Positions 44,610-56,661 of a stretch of 64,000 bases of DNA are shown piece by piece. The DNA lies in NCBI GenBank assembly GCA_002914845.1, contig JXTC01000082.1:864133-928132 (forward strand), written 5' to 3'. A model generated the notes under the pieces. The model had not been told where the DNA came from. It made no database searches and saw nothing but the letters and a program-made list of their open reading frames with translations. The translations under genes and the position numbers were made by a program. Every line of letters starts with the position of its first letter. Position 1 is the stretch's first letter. This stretch comes from Trema orientale (taxonomy: Eukaryota > Streptophyta > Magnoliopsida > Rosales > Cannabaceae).

Positions 44610-46220
44610 TTATAGTTACTACTCTAGTAACTAGTAACCTCACCAGTTTTTTACTTGCCTCAAATTTAAAAACTAGTAAGTAGTAGTCAGTTTGTTTATT
44701 AGTAGTAACCAACTACCAATCTTATAATTAATAACCAACCTCTAGTTCGGAAACTAGTAGTCAAATTATTTATCATAACTGCATTGGTAATTAGTCACTA
44801 TATTAGTTACTAATAACTAGTAATAATTAATCAAATTGGTTCATGGTAATAAAACAGGTAACTAATAATTAGATAAACTAATAATCAGTAACCAAGAATA
44901 TTAGTTACTATTAACTAGAATAATCAAGTGACTAATATCCAATTTGATTAATGGTAACTAGGATAACCAATAACAAATTATCCAATTTGATTGATGGTAA
45001 CGATGGTATCGAGTAACAAATTGGTAATTGGTAACTAGATTGATCTTGTATGGAAACCAGAAACCAGTAACTAGATTGATTCCTTTTTAAGTCTTTTGTT
45101 GTTTAGAATTTCCCTATTTCATTTTTTTATGGCTATTAGTCTAGTAACTAATAATCTTACTAATTTTTTACTAGCCACAAGTTTGCAAACCAATAAGCAA
45201 TATGGTTAATGGTAATCAGCTACCAATATGAAACTAATAACTAAATTAGTTAGCATTAATTAGATTGGTAACTAGTCATCAAATTGGGTTTTGGTAACTG
45301 ATAACCATTAACATTTGAGCCAAAAAGAAAATCTTGTGACAAGTAACCATATTAGTTACTGGTAACTAATAATCAGAGAAACTCGTAACCAGCAACTAAT
45401 AATCAATAATCAAAATAATTACTAGTTACTAGAGTATCTAAGTTACTAGTAACCAATCTGATTAATGGTTAAAAGGATAATCATTAACAAATTGGTAATT
45501 GGTAACCAGAGAAACTAATAACCAAATTGATCTTGTATGGAAATCACAAATCAGTAACTAAATTTGTTCCTTTATGAAGTCTTTTGTTGTTTAGAATTTC
45601 CTATCTCATTATTTATTATCTTTATAATTTAATAATTAATATAATTATTTTTGTTATCGTTACAAGTATGGTAACTAGTAACCTCACCAATCTTTTATTG
45701 GTCATAAGTTTAGAAACTAGTAACCAAATATGAAACTAGTGACTAAAATTGTTACCATTAATCATATTGGTAATTGATAGCCAGATTGGTTACTAGTTAC
45801 TAGTCTAGTAACTAGTTACCTCACCAATCTTTTAGTAATCGTCACTAGTTTGGAAACTAATAACCAAATATAAAACTAGTAACCAAATTGATTACCATTA
45901 ATCATATTGGTAACTGATCACCAGATTAGTTACTGGTTATAACTAAATTGGTTAGTGATAACAAGAGTGATAAACAATAATCAGAGAAGCTAATAACCAA
46001 TAATCGATAACTAATAATCGGATTGGTTACTTGTAATTAGAGCAATCGGTAACAAATTGGTAATTGGTAACTAGAGTAACTATTAACCAAATTGGTCTTA
46101 TATGGAAACTAAAAGCTAATATTATATTGATAATTGCTAACTACTAGTTACCGATCTTATAACTAATCACTAGCTTGGAAACCAATAACTAGCTTGGTTA
46201 TTCCTGTAAGCTAAGTGGTG
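44610..46220. repeat. 1.6 kb of degenerate TAACTAGTAACCAAATTGG repeats
   Basis: Dozens of variants of ACTAGTAACC, AACCAAATTGGTTA, GGTAACTAGATTGG and AATGGTAACTAG fill this stretch in both orientations. A ~40-bp segment (AGTCTTTTGT..TTTAGAATTT then CTATTTCATT or CTATCTCATT) recurs at about 44537, 45090 and 45576, so units of roughly 500 bp may lie behind it. No coding capacity. Confidence 0.8.
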
Positions 46221-49200
46221 CCATAGTTTATAAAGAACTCTTAGTTTGCTTTGCTGAGATAATTGCTTACCTATGATGACAAAGAAAATTAATGGTTGTA
46301 TAATAGCTTCTTATTTTCTATAACAATGAGTAAAGATTAGGATACCGAAAACTTATACTAGTGATGTAACATCATTTTTAGCCACGTAACTTTAAATAGT
46401 ATGGTTCTACTTTTAAAAAAGAAGTGATTAAAATGAATGTCATCTCATGTGGTGTAAGTTTTTGGTGTAAGATATTAACATCCATAGCATTACTCTACCA
46501 CCGTATTTTTACTATTATTTTTTCAAAAATGCCATTTGTATGCGATATGAAAAATACGTATTTTTCCTGCACTGTATTTATATAATTTTTTGTTATTTTT
46601 GTGTAACACCTTCTAGCTTATCTATATGACTATATAGGTCAAACTATGAAGTATTACACTTTCATAAACCATAACTGTAGTTTTTGTTAAAAAGATGGGC
46701 AAATTTAAACTTTTCAAACTCTAAAACAAAAGAAGTTGTGTGGCATTATTTTTTTTTTTTTTTGTGTCTTTACAAAATGTAAAACCAAAAGTATATCAGT
46801 TTATCTTGCCATTAGCAGTAATATTTACAATACACCAAAGTATTAAAATACAAAGAAAAACATCGTCCACAAGTCAACTTATCTACATCTGTATGATTAT
46901 GGCGACAAGAAAGCATGCTAGCTAACTAGCAACTCTATATATCATAGGTCTCCTCATCTGCATCACGTGAACTATAATGAGCTAATATTCAATAAGTAAC
47001 GATATGTATACTCGTGAATATGCTTTGTGCATAAATTCCTTTCAAAATTTTCACTATACCATTTCTTTTTATAAACTTCTCATTTTTATCTATTTTCTCT
47101 GAAAAACATTCTATATGGGACCCATGAATACACTACAAAGTTGCGACAGTCGGTAGGCCATGCCCAACGCAGACCGACTTAGTAATGCATCTAATAAATC
47201 TCATAGTACAATACTTAGTTTCGGCAGTTGGTAAGTCGTACCCACCTATGCGGGAAGGACGTCTGTGCAAACTATACCTATCCAACGCAGACAGACCAAA
47301 TAATGCACTTAAAATGTATCTCATAAAATCAATACAGTGGTACTAGCTTTGAAACCATTGCCTGAAAAACTTTTTTTCTTTGGAAATGATGCTTAAATGT
47401 TCATATCATGCTTATGTCTTTTATGAGCTTACATCGACTACAGGAATAATACATAGTAATATAATATACATAAACATGTAGAAAAATATATTGTATCTAC
47501 TTCTGTCCTTGTGATGCAGTTCAAATAAAACTTTACTTACCTCGTGTCCCAAAAAAAAAAGATAGTGGAAAGGGTCAGTATCCTCAATAGCAGGTGTGCT
47601 TAGAACATGATATGGCAATTGATGTTTGTAATTGAGATTTGAGACATTAAATCATAGAATCACGAATTGAAATCTATTAACTAGGTCTTATCTAGCATAA
47701 CTAGAATACAATTTCGATCAAGGTAATAAAAGCAAAACTGAATAATGAGGTATTTTTATTTGATTCAATTTGATACAAATCAGAGAACTAAGGTCCTTAA
47801 CATATTTATTCATCTAGACAGTATGTCCCTTAATTATATAGCATTTCCAAGACTAGAACAAAAAGTAAATAAGTATCCAAATTTACAAAAGTCGAAAGTG
47901 ATTAGAGAACGCCTCTGTTTAGTCAAGCTAGTGAAATAAAGACGATAACCTCACATTAAATTAATTTAGAACAATTCTAGCACTCTAAAATCTCAATTCT
48001 CATATAACCAGTATCATTGAAAATACCATAATAAAAAATTAAATTAATAGAACCTCAATAGCTCAAGAACATTAAAGTAATGGTAATAGTTTAATCTAAA
48101 TCAGCTTTAATTTATCAATAGTTATATTAATTAGATTTATCTTCCAAGTGTTTAAACAGCCAATAGATTAAACAATTAAACCAAAAATGTTTATTACTAA
48201 ATATAAACGAATGAATTCTTAACATGCTTAGTAACTTGTAGCAAGAATAAAATAAGAAGACTAACACCACATATCTCAGGTCTTGGTACTTAAGTCAAAG
48301 CAGCTCATATATACATATCATGACTTAAAATTAAAATAAAGAACTAAAACAATGAGCTTCTGAATATTCTAACAAAGAATTTTTGAGAATAAAATACTAA
48401 AAAATACCTTAGTGAAGATGAATAGCAAAAGACTAGCTTATCTTCCACGACTATCACCATTTCTTTCTTTATTTATTTTTTTTTTTGGGATCTAAATATA
48501 TGTATATAACTATCTATATATAGTATCCTTGTATGCAACTAAGGAAAGGGAAGGTTGGAGAATATATAGAGAAGAGGAAAGGAATCTGCTCGTAGTTTGT
48601 AAAAGAGAAGATAATAGATGACTTAAAAATATTGCTTCTAAAACTTACCGACTAACTAAGTCGGTTCAGTTATTTTATTTATTTTATTTTATTTATTTAT
48701 TATTATTTTGAAACCGTATCTAATATATCTTATAGCTAGTCATTAATAAAATAAAATCATCTATCAGATCATAATCTTGATAATATGATTTACAAGGTAA
48801 AAAGAAAATAGAGAATTTTATATTTTACGTCATGCTCTCACGTATATAGAAATTTGCCACTAAATCATAAATTTATGAAAATATATATAAAATTAAACCC
48901 TTACCTTACACATACACATTCAGAATAATGAGAAAAATGACCATACAAATAGTGACATTTCTACAACTAAATGAAACTGAACTAGTTTGACACAATTAGT
49001 TATTATTTTAGCATGAAATCACTTAATCAAGTCTCAAAATGCATGTGAACAAAATAAAATTCTTAAACATATTTAATATTTTTTTTGCATACCAAGCTTT
49101 TGTATCGAGGTTACCAAGACCTTACACTGTGATGGACATTTTTTGACAATATTAGTATACTAATATAGATCTAAAAGCAAATAAGAAATGAGCAAATTAT

Positions 49201-49345
49201 CGTAAAATTGATACTAATTGCTTTATATGTCTATTATGCAATATGAACGTGTTTATTATTAGCTTATTATGCATGTGAGAATCTTGGGCATCGGAATTTA
49301 GAGGTAAACCCCAGAAAATCCTTTTTTTTTCCCCTTGGAAAATTA
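46221..49345. other. AT-rich intergenic DNA, no gene seen
   Basis: Short frames only. A possible CACTA-type terminus is at 47131. Otherwise nothing recognisable up to the MULE that starts at 49346. Confidence 0.5.
47131..47330 (+). mobile_element. Possible CACTA-type terminus with subterminal repeats
   Basis: CACTACAAAG is followed by repeated words: GCGACAGTCGGTAGGCC, CGGCAGTTGGTAAGTCG, CCCAACGCAGACCGACTTAG, CCAACGCAGACAGACC, each set followed by an AATGCA word. CACTA starts plus such subterminal repeats are typical of En/Spm elements. I found no matching other end. Confidence 0.3.
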
Positions 49346-49518
49346 GAGAAAAGGACATAAATATAAGTATTTGCCACCATTTTGACTTTTTTAGGAGTAA
49401 GAATTTGAATAAGTTATTTAGGAGTAAAATTTAGGCTCTACTTTGGTTCAAAGATAGAAATATCCTTCTGATATAAGATCCCTCAAGTACTACCCACTCA
49501 TCAATTAATCACGAAAGT

Positions 49519-49587
49519 CTCTCAGTTCACTTTTCAAAAATCAAATGGAAGAGAGAAAGAGAGAGCTCAGTTCACTTTTCAAAAATC

Positions 49588-49632
<45 letters not shown>
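49519..49632 (+). repeat. 46-bp direct repeat and GA microsatellite
   Basis: CTCAGTTCACTTTTCAAAAA TCAAATGGAAGAGAGA occurs twice in a row, followed by (GA)n over about 40 bp. It lies just inside the left TIR of the MULE. Confidence 0.8.
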
Positions 49633-49636
<4 letters not shown>

Positions 49637-50439
49637 AGAGAAAAACCATCAAATCAACCACAAGTCACCCTCTAAATTTTAAAATCTGGCCAAAAATTCT
49701 CCTCTAAGCCCTATAAAATCACTATTTGCTCCTCGTAAGCTTTCCATCAGCCTTTATTTTCTTCTACTTAAGGTGAAAAAGTGAAAATTCATTCCTTGAA
49801 AAGTCACGGGACCCCAATTATTAGAACTTTGTCAAAACCTCCTTCAATGTTGTTGGTATACTCGTTCAAGAGCCAAGGCCAAAAACCCCAATTAAGAGGG
49901 CAAGTGAGATGTAGAAGTGGAAGGTGAAGCAAAAGATGAGTTCTTTACATTTTTTTCTTTTGAGAAAAATTAAAACTTTGTTTGTAGATATTGGTGCTAG
50001 AATCCTTGCTAATATTATTATTTTCATAGGTTTTGTTTCTTTGGTGATTTCAATTTAGGTTTGATTTGATTAATAAGGATGAACTACTAGGCAAAAAAAT
50101 GAGAAATAGGAATGGATTTATAGGTTTTACCTTTTTTTTTTATGATATAATTTTGTTACTCAAGTATTCTCTTTCATGAATTTGTTTAAAATTTGATTTA
50201 GTTTGATTTGTTTAATAATTTTAGGTTAATGAGGAGGAACTATGCAAAAATTGATAATTGAGAATGGATTTGGGATTTTACTTAGTTCTGTTCTATTATA
50301 TATGATTTGAAGGATTTTTTTCATTCGAAATTATAATTTGATTTATTACTCAATTTTCATTCTTTTAGCTCAAAAATTATACAAATCAATTATATATATG
50401 TTGTGTACATATCTCATGTCCATTTATGCTCGACCCCCA

Positions 50440-50790
50440 AAGCTGTCCCTAAATTAGATGTAGATCTTTTTTACCTCAAGTCACATACATTTTGCCCGTA
50501 AGTTAACAATTTCTTGACATTAAGTAAGAATCTTTTTGACCTCAAACACTATAATCTTGACAGAAATTTGTTATACATTTAGTCAATATTTTTTTGACCT
50601 TAAGTCAAGAAGCTTTTGACTTAATTTTAGTCAAATATGTTTTGACTAAAATTAAGTCGAAAGCTTCTTGACTTAAGATCAAAAACTTTTTGACTCCATT
50701 CAACTCGACCAGAGTTAAGAAGCTCTTAACCTTAATTCAAGAATTTTTGACCTTATTTACATTATGGGCTTACTTTTTGACCTACCACTA
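50440..50790. repeat. GTCAAGAA/TTGACC degenerate repeats, block 1
   Basis: Irregular copies of TTTTTGACCTCAAG, TCAAGAAGCTTTTGAC, GACTTAATTTTAGTC and their complements. Several neighbouring copies form near-perfect hairpins, for example around 50600-50690. Confidence 0.7.
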
Positions 50791-51339
50791 ATATATTTGT
50801 CTTTATTTTGTAGGTAAGGAACTGTTACATTAGTGAAAAGGACATGCATGTAGGAAAAAGTTAAATTCTATAAAACCGTTTATAATACAGTTAGAACTAT
50901 AAAGGACAATTTAACTAAAGAACTTAGAGAACTTTTCCATTAAGAAGAATAAATATATATGGATATTTTTTGAATGTAGGTCATATTTGTTGTACAAATT
51001 ATATGAATTTTGAACTATTTTGATGGTTATTTATTATTTGTTAATGGCATAGCTTTCGTTATATTTGAAAATTTTCCAATGACTAGATTTCAAGTCGTTT
51101 TAGACCTAATAGCATTAGACTTGCAAGTCGTTTTAGTAGGATCGAGAAATTTTTCCTTCATAATTTTCCCAATTAAATATTTAGTTGCTTGACACTAATA
51201 TATTTACATAAGATCAATAACATGCCTACTTTTCATTGAAAAAAAAAAATTGGCTATGAGTAATAGAAAAAAAAAAACTTAATTGACATAAACTTTTTGC
51301 TCATAATAATGAAAAATAATAGTGAAACATATTTTGTAT

Positions 51340-51560
51340 TTCATGTCAAGAATGTCTTGACCATAGGTCATGTAGGTAGGTCAAGTAAGGTCAAGAAGTT
51401 GTTGACCACAAGTCAAAATGATCACAGGTCAAAAACTTCATGACCGCCGGTTAAGAACTACATGGTTAAGGTAAAAAACTTCATGACCATGGTCAAGGTT
51501 CACTTGACCTGGGGTCAAGAAGAACATGATCCTGAGTCAAAGTTCACTTGACCCTCACTT
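51340..51560. repeat. GTCAAGAA/TTGACC degenerate repeats, block 2
   Basis: TGTCAAGAATGTCTTGACC, GGTCAAGAAGTTGTTGACC, AGGTCAAAAACTTCATGACC and GGTCAAGGTTCACTTGACC follow each other: short dyads with a GGTCAAGAA / TTCTTGACC core. It ends right before the Ulp1 exon. Confidence 0.8.
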
Positions 51561-51602
51561 GATGGTATTGCTTTACTTAATTTAATGGTTTGTTATTTTT
51601 CA

Positions 51603-51745
51603 GCGGGGATTATGGTATGTTTGTCATTAAGTATATTGAGTTCTTGATGTTCGACAAGCCAGTTGCTAATGTCCATGCCCAGATGATGGAATTCTTATGT
51701 CATAAACTTGCATGTGAGTTGTATTATCATCGACTGCAGAAATAG
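51603..51745 (+). pseudogene. Ulp1-like (C48) protease, last exon of a MULE gene
   Basis: After a good acceptor (TTATTTTTCAG at 51592-51602) one frame reads GDYGMFVIKYIEFLMFDKPV, then NVHAQMMEFLCHKLACELYY and a TAG at 51743. This is the C-terminal end of Ulp1 proteases, where GDCG holds the catalytic cysteine; here it is GDYG (TAT for TGT), so the active-site Cys is lost. Upstream exons with the His and Asp regions are not recognisable. Ulp1 domains in plant MULEs are thought to come from SUMO-protease genes. Non-functional remnant. Confidence 0.7.
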
Positions 51746-51969
51746 GAGGACTATATCAAAACTGATAGAGAAGACCCAATTTAGGGAACCAAACACAATA
51801 TTTTATTTTAGTTGTGGTTTAATAATTTTTTTTTCACTTGTGGCTTCTATGGTTGTTGAACAATATGTCGTTTTTATTTATACTTATAGGTATTGACATA
51901 ACTACCATTTTGCCAAAACTTCTCTATTCGGCATATGTTTCAATAAAATTCATTTCATTTGATAAAGAT

Positions 51970-52220
51970 CTTATTTATTACTCCAGGTCAAGAATAACTT
52001 GCCCCACAATCAGGGCTTTTTTGACCTTAGGTCAGGAACAAATTGATTCCAGGTCAAAAACAACTTGACCCCTGATCAAGGTGCCAAATACCACATGAGT
52101 CCATAATGATTAGGTACAACTTGGCCCAAGGTCAAATAAAATTTCGGTCTAGGTGATGAATAGAGTAACCCGACCCCAAATCAAGTAGTACTTTACCCAA
52201 GGTCAAAAATTCCTTCACAA
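51970..52220. repeat. GTCAAGAA/TTGACC degenerate repeats, block 3
   Basis: CCAGGTCAAGAATAACTTGCC, AGGTCAGGAACAAATTG, AGGTCAAAAACAACTTGACC, and so on, running up to the Athila insertion point. Block 4 on the other side (59740-60180) is its continuation. Confidence 0.75.
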
Positions 52221-52224
52221 TAGC

Positions 52225-53759
52225 TGTTGTGGGTTTGTTTAACACCACGGAATTACAAGTGCACAATGTCGGTTACAAGTAAAAAAATGATGAGATGAGT
52301 ATCATCCCACGGAGATTGCTACTACTTCTATGCTAATTACTAAAATTGTAATGATTCTAAGATTATCCAAATAAGCAATATTCAAGACAAATAAATGGGC
52401 AAATAAATTAAAGTAACAACTGGGAAAAGCAAGTAAAATAGGTTCAAATTCAATAGAAAATAAAGCCTAGAATTGCTAGCTATCCAACCCTTCCTATTGT
52501 GCCATTTACCTCTCTTTCCCTCTAATTAATTTAACTAAATTGTTGTTAACCGGATGTGCGAATGTATTTGTGAGCTTCTTCTATTGTCATGCAAGTAGTT
52601 CCACTCAACCCAACCCACTATATTCCTATGAGGATCAAAATTGAATGGAATCATTAAGAGCAAACATCCCTAGTGGTTACACGCATTAATTAGGTATATT
52701 CATATCCTAATTAAATATATGTCTCTCTAAGGCTGAATACACAACTTAGTTTCCACTCTATTATATATTTCCAAAGTTCACTCTAGTTATTAGCCAAGTA
52801 AATAGTAGTATTAAGCACAAGATAAAGTAACTAATAATTTAGACAATTAGATGTTGAAATAAGAGATAAACAAACATAATATTACAAGGTTGGTTCACAT
52901 AGCAATTCTAGACAAAAGAGATTTTAGCTCATGATAGAAATAAAAAAAACAATCAAATCTATATATAAACCCATTGAAAAATAATAACAATCAAAGAAGA
53001 AGAAGAAATTGAGAATGAAACTAGCTGTGGATTGATGCTCCTCCAAAATTAAGAGTTGAAATCCTCCAATAATTGGTACAATAATCTCCAATGAATTGCT
53101 CTCCAACTTCTATTATGAGTTTTCTCTCTTAAAACTAGAAATTAAAATGAGAATTACAATATTTTTTTGGTATTTTCTCTCCAAGAATCTCTCCTTAGAA
53201 TTTTCTCCCTAAAGGAAAAATAATGAACTAAGCTATCTCTCTTGAATTGTGTGCCTCCACATCCAAAAGTAGGGTTTTCTATCCAAGAGACTCTTGCACA
53301 CTTAAAGTAAGGTCTAATCTTGGCCTTTGATTCCACAAAAAGTGATCTAGAACGTCCATTTTGAGTCTTAGATGCAGAAAAAGGCAATGTAGTGCCAAAA
53401 ACGGGCACCGCGGTGCCAAAAAAATTTGTTCTCTTTCGAATTGGCACCGCGGTGCCACTTTATGGCACTGCGGTGCTACTTGCTGGCAGTGTCACTTTCT
53501 GGCACCGCGGCGCCAGCTCTCGGGGTCCTGCGAGGCTTATAGCGCCTTTTGGCTCCCTTTTTCGTGTCTTCTTGCTCCTTTTTGCTTCTTTTTGACTCTT
53601 TTTTGCATCATCTCCCAATGTTTCATTTTCCTACACACAAAAACAAATCAAATATCGAAATAATACCAAACTCACAATAAACAACTTTATTTTTCAAAGA
53701 AACATAGCAAAATTAAGGCTAGAAAAGCATAGAATAACTTTATTTTCATGGAGTTATCA
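52225..53759 (-). repeat. 3' LTR (left) of the Athila-like element
   Basis: 1535 bp; on the minus strand TGATAACTCCATGAAAATAA to AAACCCACAACA. Contains a cluster of GGCACCGCGGTGCC palindromes at 53404-53514. Confidence 0.93.
53404..53514. repeat. GC-rich palindrome cluster in the LTR
   Basis: GGCACCGCGGTGCC at 53404 and 53443, GGCACTGCGGTGCT at 53464, a decayed GGCAGTGTCAC at 53485 and GGCACCGCGGCGCC at 53501: five dyads about 20-40 bp apart in an otherwise AT-rich LTR. The right LTR has the same cluster at 59315-59430 with more changes. Confidence 0.85.
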
Positions 53760-53774
53760 CCCCCCAAACTTAAG
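53760..53774 (-). other. Polypurine tract of the Athila-like element
   Basis: On the minus strand CTTAAGTTTGGGGGG directly precedes the 3' LTR (TGATAACTCC). Confidence 0.85.
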
Positions 53775-55403
53775 AGTTTTGCTAGTCCTCGAGCAAAAGA
53801 AAGACTAAACATAACAAAACACAAATACAAGGTAATTTGCCTTCAAATGGTGATTTCCAATGACTTTTTTCAAATATTGCATGTAGAACATAAGTCATAG
53901 AAAATTGTAAATATTGGCAAAATATTGAAAACAATTCAAAAGCATGTCCTATTCCAAATTGGATTACTCGTATGTGTGTGTGAATGCTTTTTCACCTATC
54001 ATTGTATGGAACTCGGATAAGATTATGCAAGCATGAATTAAGCATAGAATCTCTAAGTTATGACTCATGTGCCATAGGTTTATTTTTCAAATCTATCTCC
54101 ACTCATGTAAATCAACGTAACACCAAGAATCAAAAGGTCTTTATCAAGCTTGTAATATGGGCTTAGGTAGGGGTAGGATACTTTGGATAAGAGTAAGCTT
54201 AATTTACCATAAGCTTAATTTACCACCCTCAAGTACACATTAATTAAGGACCTTATTTTGAGCTACACTTTGACATTACATAATCTCACAAACTTTCTTA
54301 TTTCGAGAAACACCACACTTTTCAATTGACTTTCTTTCTTTGATCTACTTTGATGATCAAACACATCAACCACATTTATTTTCTTTCTTTTTATTGAGAT
54401 ACACCCCCAAACTTGTCTATTTCTTTCTGAACAAGGGTGCACCAAATTTTTTTTTTTTTTGATGAATAGCTTTTTTTTCTTTTTTTTTTTTTTTTTGAGA
54501 ATGAAACTAAATACTTAATAAAAACAAACAACTTTCAACATAAATAAAACTCTGAAACTTCTCAACTCCACTCTTCCACCTCAATTGTAGTATAGCTCAA
54601 AATATCACATTAACAAATTCAATCATGCTTAAGGGTAAAAGGGTGAAGGATATTATTTTAAGCTAGGCTAGTGTATATGGTTGACAGAGAAAGGAATTAT
54701 AAGGCTCAAAGTAGGTTTACTATGGTCAAAATGTATCAAGGTTAGCTTAAAAGACTCAATCGGTCCAAACAATGCCTAAATCCTCTCCTAAGTGATATAC
54801 TTCTAGGATTTCACCTCAATAGATTATTAAACAAATTCTAGCACATGTGAGATTATCAAAATAACATATTTACATAAGCATTCTCTAAATTTCCACACAA
54901 CTTAAAGTTCAAGGCATTGTGCTCAATTATAGATTTTTCACAATCGAAATAAGACTACACATGAATTGTTCACATGACTAAGCCAATGTATGCATTTTTC
55001 TGCAACTTATAACAAATTCAATCAAGTTTATCATTATCAGCCCATAGGAAACCAAAAAGGGATACAAACACCTCAAACACAAATAAGCATACCAACATAA
55101 ATACAAGAACAAAAACATAATTAACCAAAATCACAAACAAAGATACATGCAAACATAAAACAAGCAAACAATCTACATGGTTTAACCCTCCTCCAAACTT
55201 ATCATGCTAACTATCTGGAAATTAAAGAACAAGAGAAGAGTTTAGAGATACTCCTCTTGATGGCTTAAAGTCATGACGCTTGATGTCTTGGGGTTGCGCT
55301 AGACCTTCCAGATTGCTCAATATACAAACAAAGCAATAAAGACTTGGGTTGCCTCTCAAGAAGCGCTTATTTAACGTCATTAGCTTGACGTCTTCCTTCT
55401 TCA
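53775..55403. other. Athila 3' non-coding region
   Basis: Between the integrase remnant and the polypurine tract. It holds the AGCGCTTCTTGAGAGGCAAC motif (minus strand, near 55350), common after pol in this group, plus poly-T runs at 54448-54496. No env-like frame is seen. The 85-codon frame at 55222-55479 is this motif region in another frame. Confidence 0.55.
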
Positions 55404-56260
55404 CTATGGGGTGGGTGGGGTGATGGTGGAAAGCCCCACCTTTTTGGCCTTGAGCTTGCCCGGAAAGAGAGTCAAGCATGAGTTGCCAAGTTTGACTTGT
55501 TGACCGGACTCATAATTAAGCTCCAAAGTCTTCTTCTTCTTCTTGACACACCACTTCTTGGTCTTCTCTTTGTATGGCTTATGGTGACTAGAAGAAGAGA
55601 GTGTCGCTTCTATGAACTCAATCAGAGATTTAGAGTTAATAAAGTATGGAGGAGCTTCTAATAAATTGACATTAATATCACGAAAAGCCTTCTTTGCCTC
55701 CACATCAAAGGAATGAGCAAAAGAGGCTTCATGAGTGTCGGTTGGAAAGTCTCCCAAATACTTGTCCTCAACACTTTCTTTCACTATGTCAACTCTAAAG
55801 CAATCATTAGTGTCACTAGGAGGGTCCATACCTTTAAACACATTGAGGGTTACCTCTTAGTCTTCTACCCTTATAGTGAACTCTCTTTTGTGCACATCAA
55901 TAATAGTCCTTCCGGTTGCTAAAAATGGCCTCCCAAAGACAATTGGAAGATTCTCATCTTCTTCCATGTCGAGGACGGTGAAGTCTGTCGGAAAAATCAA
56001 CTTGTCCACCTTTACAAGCACATTTTCTAAGATACCCCTTAGGTGTTTGATGGACCTATCTACGAATTGGAGCATTGCCGTTGTTGGTTTTGCCTCCCCC
56101 AAACTAAGTTTTTGAAAAATAGACAACGACATCAAATTTATACTAGCACCCAAGTCATATAAAGCTTTGCTTAAGAACCGATTACCTATGGTGCATGGAA
56201 TGTTGAAGCTTCCTAGATCCTTGAGCTTAGGAGATAGCTTCTTTTGGAGAATAGCACTAC
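55404..56260 (-). pseudogene. Athila protease joined to integrase C-terminus
   Basis: On the minus strand: protease with YDLGASINLMSLSIFQKL (catalytic D-L-G) and VFGRPFLATGRTIID; a stop at 55859-55857; then, in the same frame, the linker after protease (FKGMDPPSDTNDCFRVDIV ... INSKSLIEFIE). At about 55580 it changes directly to YKEKTKKW ... ESGQQVKLGNSCLTLFPGKL, which is the C-terminal end of integrase. RT, RNase H and the integrase core are absent, so a deletion removed several kb. The join keeps the reading frame. Cannot replicate by itself. Confidence 0.8.
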
Positions 56261-56661
56261 ACCTCCTCCGTTAGAGCAACGGTCTCAAAATCACCTAATT
56301 TCCTCTTTTTGGATAAGATGTCCTTCATAAACTTAACATAGCTTGGCATTTGTTCCAACGCATCCGTAAATGGTATATTGATATGAAGCTTTTTGAACAT
56401 ATCAAGGAACTTGGAGAATTACTTGTCAAGCTTTTGCGGGCGAAAACGTTGAGGAAAAGGCAATGGAGGGTTGTAAAGAGTGGCCTTACTCGGACAAGAC
56501 TCGAGTATGAGCTCTTCTTGCCCTTTTTTTTCATTAGTCATCCCATTCTCCTCACGTTATTTTTCAACTATACCTTCCTCTTCAATTGGCTTAGATGGCA
56601 AAGTGGGCTTTTCAACATCTATGTTCAACTCTTTCCCACTCCTAAGAGTAATAGCATTACA
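56261..56661 (-). other. Degenerate gag-protease linker of Athila
   Basis: Traces of AITLRSGKELN and CSAILQKKLSPKLKDLGSFN in different frames on the minus strand, separated by stops and frameshifts. It links gag and protease. Confidence 0.6.

Noticed and set aside
44610..46220. CRISPR-like array from the many TAACTAGTAACC words
   Set aside because: No constant repeat or spacer length, and this is plant nuclear DNA; the words are degenerate and occur in both orientations.
53361..53663. Frames of 100, 97 and 67 codons in the left Athila LTR
   Set aside because: They come from the GC palindrome cluster; the homologous right LTR does not preserve them.
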